From assembly GCA_030694465.1 (NCBI GenBank), contig JAUXYJ010000014.1, forward strand, positions 1-59,081: a stretch of DNA of 59,081 nucleotides, in the 5' to 3' direction. The position numbers were made by a program, and so were the translations under genes. Below, piece by piece: positions 34,579-42,576 of the stretch; the stretch's first letter is position 1, and each line of letters starts with the position of its first letter. The notes under the pieces are model-generated. The model saw nothing but the letters and a program-made list of their open reading frames with translations. It had not been told where the DNA came from and made no database searches. The DNA is from Deltaproteobacteria bacterium (GTDB lineage Bacteria > Myxococcota_A > Polyangia > Polyangiales > Ga0077539).

Positions 34579-36555
34579 TCAGTTCATGGTGCTCACGCTC
34601 TGGATGCACTCCAGGCGCGTGATCGTCCCAGGTCCAGGGGCACCGTTCGACGTAAACGAGATGCGCTGCAAACAGGTGGGGTTCGAAGCATCACGCGAGC
34701 GGTCGTAGTACCAACCGGGCATGGTGTTGACCGGCTGGCCTGCGGTGGGCGTGCCCATAGGGGCCGTCGAGATCTGCCTGATGTCACACACCGTGCGAGG
34801 CGTACCGTTGTCATCGAAGGTTCGATCGGTCATCTGCTCGGGGTCGTTACGGCCACGGGTTGCATCACACATGGTCTGACCTGCAGGGAGAATCTCGCGA
34901 ACGACACACGAGACCTCGTCGTTGCCGTTGCCGTCCGGCGTCACTCGCAGCACGCGTGGCAGGCACTTGCCGCCGATACGTGAGGCAATCTTCTGGATGA
35001 TCGCGTCCATCGCGGGTCCGAAGTTCGTCGAACAGATCGACGTCACGAGACCATTGCGACACGCGGTCCCGTTGCACGCGGGGTACTCGTCGAAGCGGCG
35101 AGCGAGCTCGACCACACGACGCGACGGAAACGCCATCTGCTGCGCGCTTGAGCACGAGCGCATCGGGTCATACATGCTGCCCTGACGACGACACGCTGGC
35201 ACCACGTGGGTACACATGGGGTCTTGGTTGGCGGCCTGCATCGAGAACGGACCCGCGGTCTCTTGGGTGCCACTTGCGGACATGGCCGAGTTACGGCCGA
35301 TGAAATCATTGGGGTTTCCCGCGGCGGGTGTGCCCAAGAGCCGATCCCACTCGATGCGCGTCTCGGTCCCGTCCATACGGGTCGGGACTGCCAACGGAAC
35401 GCCGACGATGCCTGCAAACACGATGCGCTCGGGGTGACCGGGCTTGAGTGAGAGCAGGTCGCGGGTCCAGCGATTGGCCACGGTCGAGGGCGCGGTGTTG
35501 TAGTACCGGTCCATGTTCCAGGTGGGATCGCGGTCGTCGCCGGGGCGGTAGAGGTAGAAGCGCAAGTCCGGGTTGGTGGGATGTGCCCACGCGCCAGAGC
35601 TTGAGACATAGACGTCCTTGGCGTCACGGCAGCTTCCGCCACCCTGAGCCGAGAAGCCAGAGTCGAAGTCACAGTTGCGCACCGAGCCGTCTTCTTCGTC
35701 GGTGAGCATCAGGATCGCGAGGAGCGCGTCTTCGCGGAGAAAGCCTGCGTTGGGCGAGGTGTTTCCAGCGCGGCTTGTCGCGTCATGAAACACAAGCCCA
35801 CGCCAAACAGCTTCGATCTGCGATTCGAGCCCGCAGCCGTTGACAAACAAGCCCGCGTTGCAACGAAACCAGTCTGCAAACACAGCAGAGTCACGCGTGC
35901 TCGCGAACATCCCAGCGACGTCACAGCTTGGATCCGCTGCGTTCGAGCAGAACGAGATAAAGCTCGGAAACTGGTTTGTATTGTTGTTGCACGCCGTCGG
36001 ACGAAAGCCTGCCGGAGCGGTCTCGGCGTTGGTTCGTCGTGGCGCCCACGGCAAATGGATCTGCAGTGCGGGTCCATTGCGAATGGGGTTGAGCAGACCG
36101 TGGTCACCACGATCGGAGTCATCACAGCCTGGGACGGTCGACCCCGGAGTCCCGAGATCCGACGAGACCACACCCACGTGAAGATCTTTCACCGCGGGAT
36201 ACTGTGGCGTGTCATCCATATTGGCCGGGTTGCACGCGTGGGGCGCGCCTCCGCCAGGCATCGTGCGAGAGATACACGGCGGGTTGGTCAACCGCGAAAT
36301 GAGCGGACCAAACTGCGCCATGATGTTGGTCTGGTTGTCACGCATCGAGCCTGAGTTATCGACCATCAACAGCAGGTCGACCTTCTCGACCGACTCGTTG
36401 ACAACCACCTCAGAGATGCCGGACTGAATCACCGGGACCACCGCAGCCACTGGTCGATCGAGGCAGCCCAAAGCCGCTGCTCCCATCGCTCCAACGACGC
36501 TGATTGCGGCTCTCCAACCGCCTGCGCCCTTTCGCGCCTCGAACTTGGACGTCAT
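34579..36555 (-). CDS. Secreted or lipidated protein with a von Willebrand A-like domain
   Basis: 658 residues from ATG 36555, with GGAGG upstream (GTG 36561 is equally in range). The signal ends in a lipobox-like GAMGAAALGC. A vWA-type domain begins at about 60 (VDLLLMVDNSGSMRDNQ, MIDAS DxSxS) and continues past AILMLTDEEDGSV at about 280. The remainder is a long Cys-containing region with many aromatic and Asn residues and no recognised fold (RFYLYRPGDDRDPTWNMDRY; RRVVELARRFDEYPACNG). Similar large vWA lipoproteins are frequent in myxobacteria; the function is inferred only as surface or periplasmic binding. A good terminator follows. Confidence 0.78.
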   Translation of the reverse strand: MTSKFEARKGAGGWRAAISVVGAMGAAALGCLDRPVAAVVPVIQSGISEVVVNESVEKVDLLLMVDNSGSMRDNQTNIMAQFGPLISRLTNPPCISRTMPGGGAPHACNPANMDDTPQYPAVKDLHVGVVSSDLGTPGSTVPGCDDSDRGDHGLLNPIRNGPALQIHLPWAPRRTNAETAPAGFRPTACNNNTNQFPSFISFCSNAADPSCDVAGMFASTRDSAVFADWFRCNAGLFVNGCGLESQIEAVWRGLVFHDATSRAGNTSPNAGFLREDALLAILMLTDEEDGSVRNCDFDSGFSAQGGGSCRDAKDVYVSSSGAWAHPTNPDLRFYLYRPGDDRDPTWNMDRYYNTAPSTVANRWTRDLLSLKPGHPERIVFAGIVGVPLAVPTRMDGTETRIEWDRLLGTPAAGNPNDFIGRNSAMSASGTQETAGPFSMQAANQDPMCTHVVPACRRQGSMYDPMRSCSSAQQMAFPSRRVVELARRFDEYPACNGTACRNGLVTSICSTNFGPAMDAIIQKIASRIGGKCLPRVLRVTPDGNGNDEVSCVVREILPAGQTMCDATRGRNDPEQMTDRTFDDNGTPRTVCDIRQISTAPMGTPTAGQPVNTMPGWYYDRSRDASNPTCLQRISFTSNGAPGPGTITRLECIQSVSTMN

Positions 36556-36898
36556 CTTCACTCAGCCTCCAGAGAGTCACTTCACAGAGTGACCCTTCTA
36601 TCAACGCTTCCAGCTAAGACCTGTCTGCCAAAACGCAGCACACGCCTCGCGGACGGCGAGGTTATCGACCGGCAGACGACCGGGTCAAACCCTTTCGCCT
36701 GCACCACACAACTAGCCAATGTTTTTGCAACTCTGAGACCAACAGCGCTGGGCAGGTCCTGAGACTCGCACCAGACCCCGTCGTCACTCTGATTTCTTAG
36801 CATTCTCGCTGCAATTACGGGGAGTTTCTATTGCAAAATTCTGTCTATTGTCTCGCGAACATGACAACTCAAGTTGGCACTACCGCCACCCGCACGTG
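36556..36898. other. 343-bp intergenic region, relatively AT-rich
   Basis: No open frame with coding character. It separates two minus-strand genes and presumably carries the promoter of the vWA gene. The stretch 36800-36880 is noticeably richer in A and T than its surroundings. Only a weak sigma-70-like box pair stands out (36659-36688). Confidence 0.6.
36659..36688 (-). promoter_or_regulatory. Possible sigma-70-like promoter for the vWA gene
   Basis: On the minus strand TTGACC (36688-36683) and TAACCT (36664-36659) are 18 bp apart, about 100 bp upstream of the start at 36555. The -35 fit is good, the -10 fit moderate. Myxobacterial promoters often deviate from this consensus, so this is tentative. 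Confidence 0.3.
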
Positions 36899-37699
36899 CT
36901 AGCGACACGCTCCCGGCGGCGGCACACACAGCCCGTCGACCCTAAACGCCCAGGGCCCCTGCCCGGCGTCGGTCACGCTCCCCGCGTCGCTTGCCGCGCG
37001 CTCGTCTGCGTGCACGTCCACCACGAGACGCCGCGCAAAGATGGTCCCGACGCCCTCGGCGTGCGCACCGGGATAGACCAAGTACGCGCGACGACAGCCC
37101 AACGTGCGCGTCGCAGCGTAGGTACCCACGACCCGCAACGCCAAGCGCGTGCTCCCAAGCACGGACGCAAAGAGCCCCGCTTCGATGCGCGACACGTTCG
37201 ACGGCGGCGTGGCCGACAGGGCCTCGATGGACATCCCTAGGCGCGAAGGGTCTAGGCCGTCGACTCCCGCGGGGGTGTCTAAGAAGGCCGGGTACACGGC
37301 GCCTCCGTTGCCACGATAGACAAAGGTCACGACGCGCTCGACGTAGCTCTCGGGGCGCTCGGACCACTGCAGCACGCTGTCCGGGGGCGGATCCGACGCG
37401 CGCACGGGCGAGGTGTACGCGGTAAACTCGAAGTGATCGCTCAGCCCGTCGCCATCGGTGTCTACGCGTGTGGGATCGCTGCCAAAAGCCCGCTCGGTGT
37501 CATCGCAGAGGCCGTCTCTGTCGGTGTCTTCGCGCGGTCGTTCGGGCATCGAGGGGCTGTCGATGGCAGCGTCGGAGCGAGCGTCAGGGGACGGCGCGCC
37601 ATCCCCGTTGGCATTCACCGCACGTGGAGCACATCCGCAAAGCACCGAGAGCAACAGGACGAGCCGCACAGCCCTAGGGTATACACCCCCGCGTTGCAT
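36899..37699 (-). CDS. Lipoprotein with thrombospondin-type-3-like calcium repeats
   Basis: 266 residues from ATG 37699 (GAGGG upstream). Lipobox LLLSVLCGC. After an Asp/Ala/Pro linker come two Asp-rich loops typical of TSP3/calcium repeats: DTDRDGLCDDTERAFGSDP and DTDGDGLSDHFEF. The rest is a beta-rich domain of about 180 residues with one pair of Cys near the middle (LGCRRAYLVYPG) and Cys at the end. The start region collides with ttcA: this ATG overlaps the divergent ttcA start at 37701 almost base to base. A later GTG (37669) would avoid that and keep the lipobox, so the start is uncertain. Confidence 0.75.
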   Translation of the reverse strand: MQRGGVYPRAVRLVLLLSVLCGCAPRAVNANGDGAPSPDARSDAAIDSPSMPERPREDTDRDGLCDDTERAFGSDPTRVDTDGDGLSDHFEFTAYTSPVRASDPPPDSVLQWSERPESYVERVVTFVYRGNGGAVYPAFLDTPAGVDGLDPSRLGMSIEALSATPPSNVSRIEAGLFASVLGSTRLALRVVGTYAATRTLGCRRAYLVYPGAHAEGVGTIFARRLVVDVHADERAASDAGSVTDAGQGPWAFRVDGLCVPPPGACR

Positions 37700-37700
37700 C

Positions 37701-38555
37701 ATGAAGCCCTCGGATACTGCGCAGCGAATTCTCCGTACGATGGGTCGCGCCATCGCCGATCATAAGCTCATCGACGAGGGCGATCGCATCATGGTGGCCG
37801 TCTCTGGAGGCAAAGACAGCTACACCATGCTTGAGCTCTTGCGGGTGCTGCAAAAGCGCGCTCCAGTAGCGTTTTCGCTGGTCGCAGTGCACCTCGACCA
37901 AGGGCAACCGGGCTACGACGGACAGCATCTTCGCGCGTGGCTTGTCGAGCACGGGTACGAGCATCACATCTTGCGCGAGGACACCTACTCGATCGTCGTG
38001 GACAAGATCACCGACGGCAAGACCTATTGCTCGCTCTGTTCGCGCTTGCGCCGTGGGGTGCTCTACAACGCCGCCGAGCGACTGGGATGCAACAAGATCG
38101 CGCTGGGCCACCACCGAGACGACGCGCTTGAGACCCTGATGCTCAACTTGTTTTTCGCCGGAAAGCTCTCGTCGATGCCCGCGAAACTCCACAGCGACGA
38201 CGGCCGCAACACGGTGATCCGCCCGCTCATCTATTGCGTCGAGAGTGAGCTCAGCGCGTATGCAGACGAGCGCGCGTTTCCGATTTTGCCGTGCAACCTC
38301 TGTGGCTCGCAGACCAACGCGCAGCGCAAACAGATCAAGGCCCTGCTCGGTCGGCTCGAGTCCGAGCACCCGACGCTCAAGAAATCCATGCTCGCCGCGC
38401 TCGGCAACGTGATCCCATCCCACCTGCTTGACACCTCTCTCGCGGCCCTCGCCAGCGCGCGCACCCCCGAGCCCGACCCCTTCTTGGGGCCCCTCGCGCA
38501 AGAGCCCATTGCGCAAGATCTCTCTGCCCGCAAGCGCCTCCCCATCGCCGACTGA
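37701..38555 (+). CDS. ttcA: tRNA 2-thiocytidine synthetase TtcA
   Basis: 284 residues. TtcA thiolates C32 of certain tRNAs, using ATP and an Fe-S cluster. The PP-loop is VAVSGGKDSYTML at about 35, and the two CxxC pairs are CSLCSRLRRG and PCNLCGSQTN, with the surrounding family blocks (KIALGHHRDDALETLMLN; VIPSHLLDTSL). Start ATG 37701 matches where the E. coli protein aligns; an ATG 39 bp later is less likely. The C-terminal 40 residues (ASARTPEPDPFLGP...) are an extra tail. Divergent from the TSP3-like lipoprotein with no room for a private promoter outside coding sequence. Confidence 0.95.
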   Translation: MKPSDTAQRILRTMGRAIADHKLIDEGDRIMVAVSGGKDSYTMLELLRVLQKRAPVAFSLVAVHLDQGQPGYDGQHLRAWLVEHGYEHHILREDTYSIVVDKITDGKTYCSLCSRLRRGVLYNAAERLGCNKIALGHHRDDALETLMLNLFFAGKLSSMPAKLHSDDGRNTVIRPLIYCVESELSAYADERAFPILPCNLCGSQTNAQRKQIKALLGRLESEHPTLKKSMLAALGNVIPSHLLDTSLAALASARTPEPDPFLGPLAQEPIAQDLSARKRLPIAD

Positions 38556-38614
38556 ACCATCATTCACCGCGTCCCTGATGCGCGATTCGCACAAACTGCT
38601 CTGCTGGATGATCT

Positions 38615-39451
38615 GTGTACGACCCCGAGCCCCTCGACGACGACACCCCCGAGAGCGCTGACCCATCGTGGGAGCCCCCCGAGGCCTCTCCCGAGGCCCA
38701 CCGCGCCGCGCGCACAGAGGCCCTGGTGCAGCTCGCGCTTGGGATCTCACTGGTCGCCATCCCGTGGCTCGCCCTCAAGCGCGTGGGGATCTACGAGTGG
38801 GTCGCGACCCACGCCCCCGCGTGGCACGTCCCCAGCGTCGTCTTTGCCCAAGGGCTCACCGCCCTCGCCGCGATCGCGATCACGATCCGCCTGCGAAAAT
38901 CCAACCTCACGTCGCTAGGCCTGCACCCACTCAAGCACCGCGCGCAGGCCATCCTCCGCGGGCTCTCGATCGTCGGGATCACCTACGCCTTCATGATCCC
39001 CGTGATGCTCGCCACCACGCTGCTCCTGCAAGGCCCCGCGCAACAAGCGATGGTCCAACGCAAGGCGCAGTCCCTCGGGGTCTTCGTGCGCATCCCGATG
39101 CTCATGGTCTTGCCCTGCGCCATCATGGCGGGCGTGTACGAAGAGGTCTTGGTGCGAGGCTTCTTGCAGAGCCGATTGGCGAGGCTCTTTGCAGGGGCAA
39201 AGCCACTGGGTCTCAGCCACAAATCTCTCGCCGTCTTGCTTGGCTCATTGCTCTTCGCGCTCGCCCACCTCTACCAAGGCGCGATGGGCGTGATGCAGAC
39301 GCTCCTCGTGGGGCTGATCCTCGGAACCTGCGCCACCACCTGGCGCTCTCTCTGGCCTGCCATCATCGCCCACATCACCATCGACACGATCGGGTTGCTC
39401 GCCTCACGCTACCTCGTCCCTACTGCCCAAAGAATGATCGATCGCTCATGA
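38615..39451 (+). CDS. CPBP-family intramembrane metalloprotease
   Basis: 278 residues from GTG 38615. An acidic N-terminal 35 residues (YDPEPLDDDTPESADPSWEP) precede about seven hydrophobic segments. Family motifs: EEVLVRGFLQSRL (EExxxR) at about 172, FALAHLYQG (H of motif 2) at about 215, and AHITIDTIGLL (H...D of motif 3) near 255. This is the Rce1/CAAX-protease-like (Abi) family: a glutamate-activated protease in the membrane, with diverse roles including bacteriocin immunity. The stop overlaps the start of the next gene in ATGA, so the double-DsbA lipoprotein is translationally coupled to it. Confidence 0.9.
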   Translation: MYDPEPLDDDTPESADPSWEPPEASPEAHRAARTEALVQLALGISLVAIPWLALKRVGIYEWVATHAPAWHVPSVVFAQGLTALAAIAITIRLRKSNLTSLGLHPLKHRAQAILRGLSIVGITYAFMIPVMLATTLLLQGPAQQAMVQRKAQSLGVFVRIPMLMVLPCAIMAGVYEEVLVRGFLQSRLARLFAGAKPLGLSHKSLAVLLGSLLFALAHLYQGAMGVMQTLLVGLILGTCATTWRSLWPAIIAHITIDTIGLLASRYLVPTAQRMIDRS

Positions 39452-41178
39452 CACCGCGTGTTTACTCAGTATTTTTGCACGGATTATCACTCGCGCTCTG
39501 CGCCCTTCTTGCGTGCGCTTCGATGGGCGTCGACCAAGACGGTCGCCCCCTCGGTCAAGCCCGCGCGATCGCCACTGCAGCCACTGCGGCCGCCGACGCG
39601 CAGCAAGACAGCGCGACGATCCCCGTCGGGGACTCGCCCGTGCTTGGACCCAGCAACGCCCTCGCGACGCTGGTGGTCTTCTCGGATTTTCAGTGCCCCC
39701 ACTGCGAGCGGCTCGCACGCACGATGGCCGTCGTCCATGAGCGCTACGAGACCGACGTGCGCATTGTGTTTAAGCACCTGCCGCTGTCACGTCATCGCAA
39801 CGCACAGCTCGCGGCCGAGGCCAGCATGGCCGCACACGCGCAGGGGCGATTTTGGCAGTATCACGACCTGCTCTTTGCGCAGCAAGACGCCCTCGCGCAC
39901 GACGACTTGGTTCGCTACGCCGAGCAAGCCGGGCTCGACGTCGAGCGCTTTCGCGCAGACCTGGATGGACACCGCTTTCGCGAGCGCGTGGCGCAAGACG
40001 TCGCCCTCGCGCGGCGCCTGCAAATCGACTCGACCCCGAGCACCTACGTCAACGGGACCGTCGTGCGCGGGGCCAAGCGCTTCGCACACTTTGTCCGCGT
40101 CGTAGACCGAGTCTTGGCCCACGCCCGCACCCTCACGCCCGCCGAGCAGGTCTATGCGCAAATGACCGCACAGCCGCTCGAGTCCGAGCCCGAAGACCGC
40201 CCCACGCCGCCCGAGCCCACGTTTGACCTCGACGCCGTGCACGCGATCCCCGTCGACAACGCGCCCTTTCGGGGCCCCCTCGATGCGCCCGTGACGCTGT
40301 CTGTCTTCTCGGACTTTGAGTGCAGCTATTGTGCGCGATTTGTCCCGACCCTCGAGCAGCTCTTGCGCGCACATCCCCAGGATATTCGCTTGCAGTTTCG
40401 ACATGCTCCGGGCGCGAGACACCCCCACGCGCTCGACGCCGCCGCGTTTGCCGAAGAGGCCCGCGCCCAGGGCGGAGACGCTGGGTTTTATCGCGCACAC
40501 GACCTGCTCTTTGCGCACCGTGACGCGCTCACCCGCGAAGACCTCATGCGATACGGAGCCGAACTGCGGCTCGACGCAGCGCGATTGACCAGCGCGTTTG
40601 CACAGAATTCTCACCAAGCCGCGATTGATCGAGATGTCGCCATCGCGCGTCGCTTTGACGTCGACGGGACGCCCACGATCTTTATCAACGGCCGCCGTGT
40701 CCTGGGCGCGCGCCCGCTCGAAGAGCTTGAGCAATCGGTCCAGCGCGCGATGGCTGAGGCCCAAGCGCTCATCGCACAAGGCGCCCCTCGCGCCGAGGTC
40801 TACTCGCGCGTCACCGCGCGCGGAGCCGCACAGGCCGTGTACGAGCGCGCCCCCGAAGAGATCCACGCGGCGCACTTCTTGGTGATGCACACAGGCTCAC
40901 AGCGCGCGCCCGCGGGCATCACACGCACACGCGAGGAGGCGCTGGTCCGCACGCAAGAGGCCCTGCGTGCCCTGCGGGCGGGAGCCACGTTTGAGGCCAT
41001 CGTGACCCAGTACTCGGACGAGCCCGGCGCGGGCGAACGCGCTGGAGATCTAGGCACATTTCGCCACGGCGCGATGGTCCCAGCGTTTGACGCTGCGGCC
41101 TTTCGGTTGCGCGTCGGCGAGACCAGCGGGATCGTCGAGACCCCGTTTGGGTTTCACGTGATCCGACGACTGCCGTGA
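39448..41178 (+). CDS. Lipoprotein with two DsbA-like thioredoxin domains and a C-terminal parvulin domain
   Basis: 576 residues from ATG 39448. Lipobox LALCALLAC. Domain 1, about 60-225, has the redox motif CPHC (83-86) in VVFSDFQCPHCERLA and cis-Pro DSTPSTYVNG; domain 2, about 270-430, repeats the architecture with CSYC (292-295) in SVFSDFECSYCARF and DGTPTIFINGRRV. The last 105 residues are a PpiC/parvulin-type peptidyl-prolyl isomerase (HFLVMHTGSQ, TQYSDEPGAGERAGDLGTF, VETPFGFHVIRRL). It probably acts on periplasmic or outer-membrane clients, joining disulfide chemistry with proline isomerisation. It is coupled to a CPBP protease and faces the selenoprotein gene: the stops are 6 bp apart. 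Confidence 0.9.
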   Translation: MTPRVYSVFLHGLSLALCALLACASMGVDQDGRPLGQARAIATAATAAADAQQDSATIPVGDSPVLGPSNALATLVVFSDFQCPHCERLARTMAVVHERYETDVRIVFKHLPLSRHRNAQLAAEASMAAHAQGRFWQYHDLLFAQQDALAHDDLVRYAEQAGLDVERFRADLDGHRFRERVAQDVALARRLQIDSTPSTYVNGTVVRGAKRFAHFVRVVDRVLAHARTLTPAEQVYAQMTAQPLESEPEDRPTPPEPTFDLDAVHAIPVDNAPFRGPLDAPVTLSVFSDFECSYCARFVPTLEQLLRAHPQDIRLQFRHAPGARHPHALDAAAFAEEARAQGGDAGFYRAHDLLFAHRDALTREDLMRYGAELRLDAARLTSAFAQNSHQAAIDRDVAIARRFDVDGTPTIFINGRRVLGARPLEELEQSVQRAMAEAQALIAQGAPRAEVYSRVTARGAAQAVYERAPEEIHAAHFLVMHTGSQRAPAGITRTREEALVRTQEALRALRAGATFEAIVTQYSDEPGAGERAGDLGTFRHGAMVPAFDAAAFRLRVGETSGIVETPFGFHVIRRLP

Positions 41179-41184
41179 CAAGAC

Positions 41185-41529
41185 TTACGCTGTAAGCTTG
41201 GCAAAGAGCGCCTCGTCCCATCCGCCCACAAGGGTCGAATCGATCGCGACGGTGGGAGCGCGCAGGGTCCCGCTTGTCCCAAGAAAAGCCTTGGCGATCT
41301 CGTCGTCGCTGGCCTTCTTAGGGTCAAGCTCGATGAGCTTGCTGCCCTTCTTGGCAAACGCGCGGGTAAACGTGCGCACAAGCTTGATCGTGTCTTCGCG
41401 AGAGACTGGCTCTTTGCGGACGTCTTCGAAGCGATGCTCGACCTTGCTTCGCGCGAGAAACTCTCGCACCGGGCGGCAGCCCGTTCAGGCACGGCCGTAA
41501 AACGTGATGACTTTTTGTGTCTTGCTCAT
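41185..41529 (-). CDS. ArsC/Spx-like thioredoxin-fold selenoprotein (TGA read as Sec)
   Basis: 114 residues counting one Sec. Starting at ATG 41529, 15 bp after the crtC stop, the frame reads MSKTQKVITFYGRA-Sec-TGC-RPVREFL and runs to TAA 41185. Codon 15 is TGA (41487-41485), exactly at the first redox residue of a UxxC motif (Sec15, Cys18) after the first beta-strand. The rest is family-like: RAPTVAIDSTLVGGWDEALF carries the conserved R-x-P of ArsC/Spx-type folds. A start after the TGA (GTG 41469) would give 94 residues lacking strand 1 and the active site, which would be non-functional. A SECIS-like hairpin follows the TGA. Probable role: thiol-dependent reductase, perhaps of arsenate, glutathione or thioredoxin partners. 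Alternatives: a nonsense mutation or sequencing error. The Sec machinery is not in the window. Confidence 0.82.
41451..41469 (-). promoter_or_regulatory. Candidate bacterial SECIS hairpin
   Basis: On the mRNA, GUGCGAGA (41469-41462) pairs with UCUCGCGC (41458-41451) in an 8-bp stem (one G-U pair) with a GUU triloop (41461-41459). The loop begins 24 nt after the UGA, inside the 16-37 nt range usually required, and its first base is G, as in the bacterial SECIS consensus. A smaller GGGC-UGCC-GCCC hairpin lies between it and the UGA. The fit is to a known consensus; binding to SelB is inferred. Confidence 0.7.
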
Positions 41530-41544
41530 TCGGGTTGTGCTCGC

Positions 41545-42555
41545 TCACGTAACACGGCGTGACCTAAACGGGAGCATTCTCTGCATGCTCGGAAGCGCGA
41601 AGCGGTCGAGATCTAGGTGCTCTCCCACGGCGGGGTGGCCTGTGGGTGTCTGCGCGGCAAATCGCACATAAAATGGGCTACTCTCGACGCGCCGCACGTG
41701 CATCAGCGCGGTCTGTGCGTCCACTCGCAGGGTCTTGGGCTCTTGCAGAGTCCAGCCTCCGAGCTTGAGCTCCATCGCGCGCGGCTCGCTACGATGCGAT
41801 CCCTGCAATTGGTCACCGCGCAGGGCCAGATCGAGCACCCTTCGCTCGCCGCCGCGCAGGGCGCGATCGTAGCGAATGCGGGTCTGCGTGGGCTCGTGCG
41901 AGCGCGCCCAGTGCCAGCGCACAAACGCGGCGCCCAGGGGCTCATCGCCGTGGTTGACGTCGTGATAGCCCTCGCCCTCGAAGACCAACGACGGCGCAGA
42001 GAACACCGCACGGACACGACACCGCGGCGCCACCGGGAGCCAGCGATGTCGACCCTCTTGATCGAGGGTGTAAGGCTCGCCATCGACAAGCGCGCTGGGA
42101 CCCACGGGCGCAAATCGCACCTCGCCGCGGACCACCGAAGACAGCGAAAACAGCGGCGAAATGTCATCGAGCCGCAGCACGTACTCACCGCTCGGCTCCT
42201 TGCGCAGGGTGTTGCCGCCGATGACCAGACCGTCGCGGAGCGAGCCCTCAAAGCCCGCGTACTCCGAGAAGACCCAGCGCGACGCGAGCGGGTGCCCCTT
42301 GCGGCTGAGCGCGATGTTGACCGCGCAGTGCTCGCGCGGGAGGGGGCCCTCCCCACGCAGTGTGCGGCCAAAATACCAGGGCGAAAACACGCTACCTACG
42401 AACACGATGATCACGAGCGAGTGCTCGCCGTCGTCGCTCGTGGCGTCGAAGTACCACCACTGGTAGGCGCCCGATCGCGTGGGATCGATCACCAGCGATT
42501 CGTCCACGTCGCGGGCATGCAGGGGCATCGAAGTGATCAGTGAATCACGGTTCAT
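41545..42555 (-). CDS. crtC: Carotenoid 1,2-hydratase (CrtC family)
   Basis: 336 residues from ATG 42555. CrtC adds water across the terminal double bond of acyclic carotenoids such as neurosporene and lycopene. The N-terminal block GAYQWWYFDATSDDGEHSLVIIVFVG and the central YHDVNHGDEPLG, then FVRWHWARSHEP, are family hallmarks (shown here in parts). Together with the CrtI/CrtD-type desaturase 21 bp upstream it could convert an acyclic carotenoid to its hydroxylated, further-desaturated derivative. It is the fourth gene of a five-gene operon. Confidence 0.88.
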   Translation of the reverse strand: MNRDSLITSMPLHARDVDESLVIDPTRSGAYQWWYFDATSDDGEHSLVIIVFVGSVFSPWYFGRTLRGEGPLPREHCAVNIALSRKGHPLASRWVFSEYAGFEGSLRDGLVIGGNTLRKEPSGEYVLRLDDISPLFSLSSVVRGEVRFAPVGPSALVDGEPYTLDQEGRHRWLPVAPRCRVRAVFSAPSLVFEGEGYHDVNHGDEPLGAAFVRWHWARSHEPTQTRIRYDRALRGGERRVLDLALRGDQLQGSHRSEPRAMELKLGGWTLQEPKTLRVDAQTALMHVRRVESSPFYVRFAAQTPTGHPAVGEHLDLDRFALPSMQRMLPFRSRRVT

Positions 42556-42576
42556 CGTTGGGCCTACAGGGTCATT

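Noticed and set aside
38668..39447. Upstream extension of the double-DsbA frame
   Set aside because: It overlaps the CPBP protease gene in another frame; the lipobox starts at 39448.
41184..41196. Small hairpin CTTAC-GCT-GTAAG at the convergent end of the DsbA-parvulin and selenoprotein genes
   Set aside because: A 5-bp stem without a T-run is too weak for a terminator call.
41470..41529. Reading the TGA as a nonsense mutation making a pseudogene
   Set aside because: The frame on both sides is intact and family-like, the TGA sits exactly at the redox position, and a SECIS-like hairpin follows. Not excluded, but less likely.
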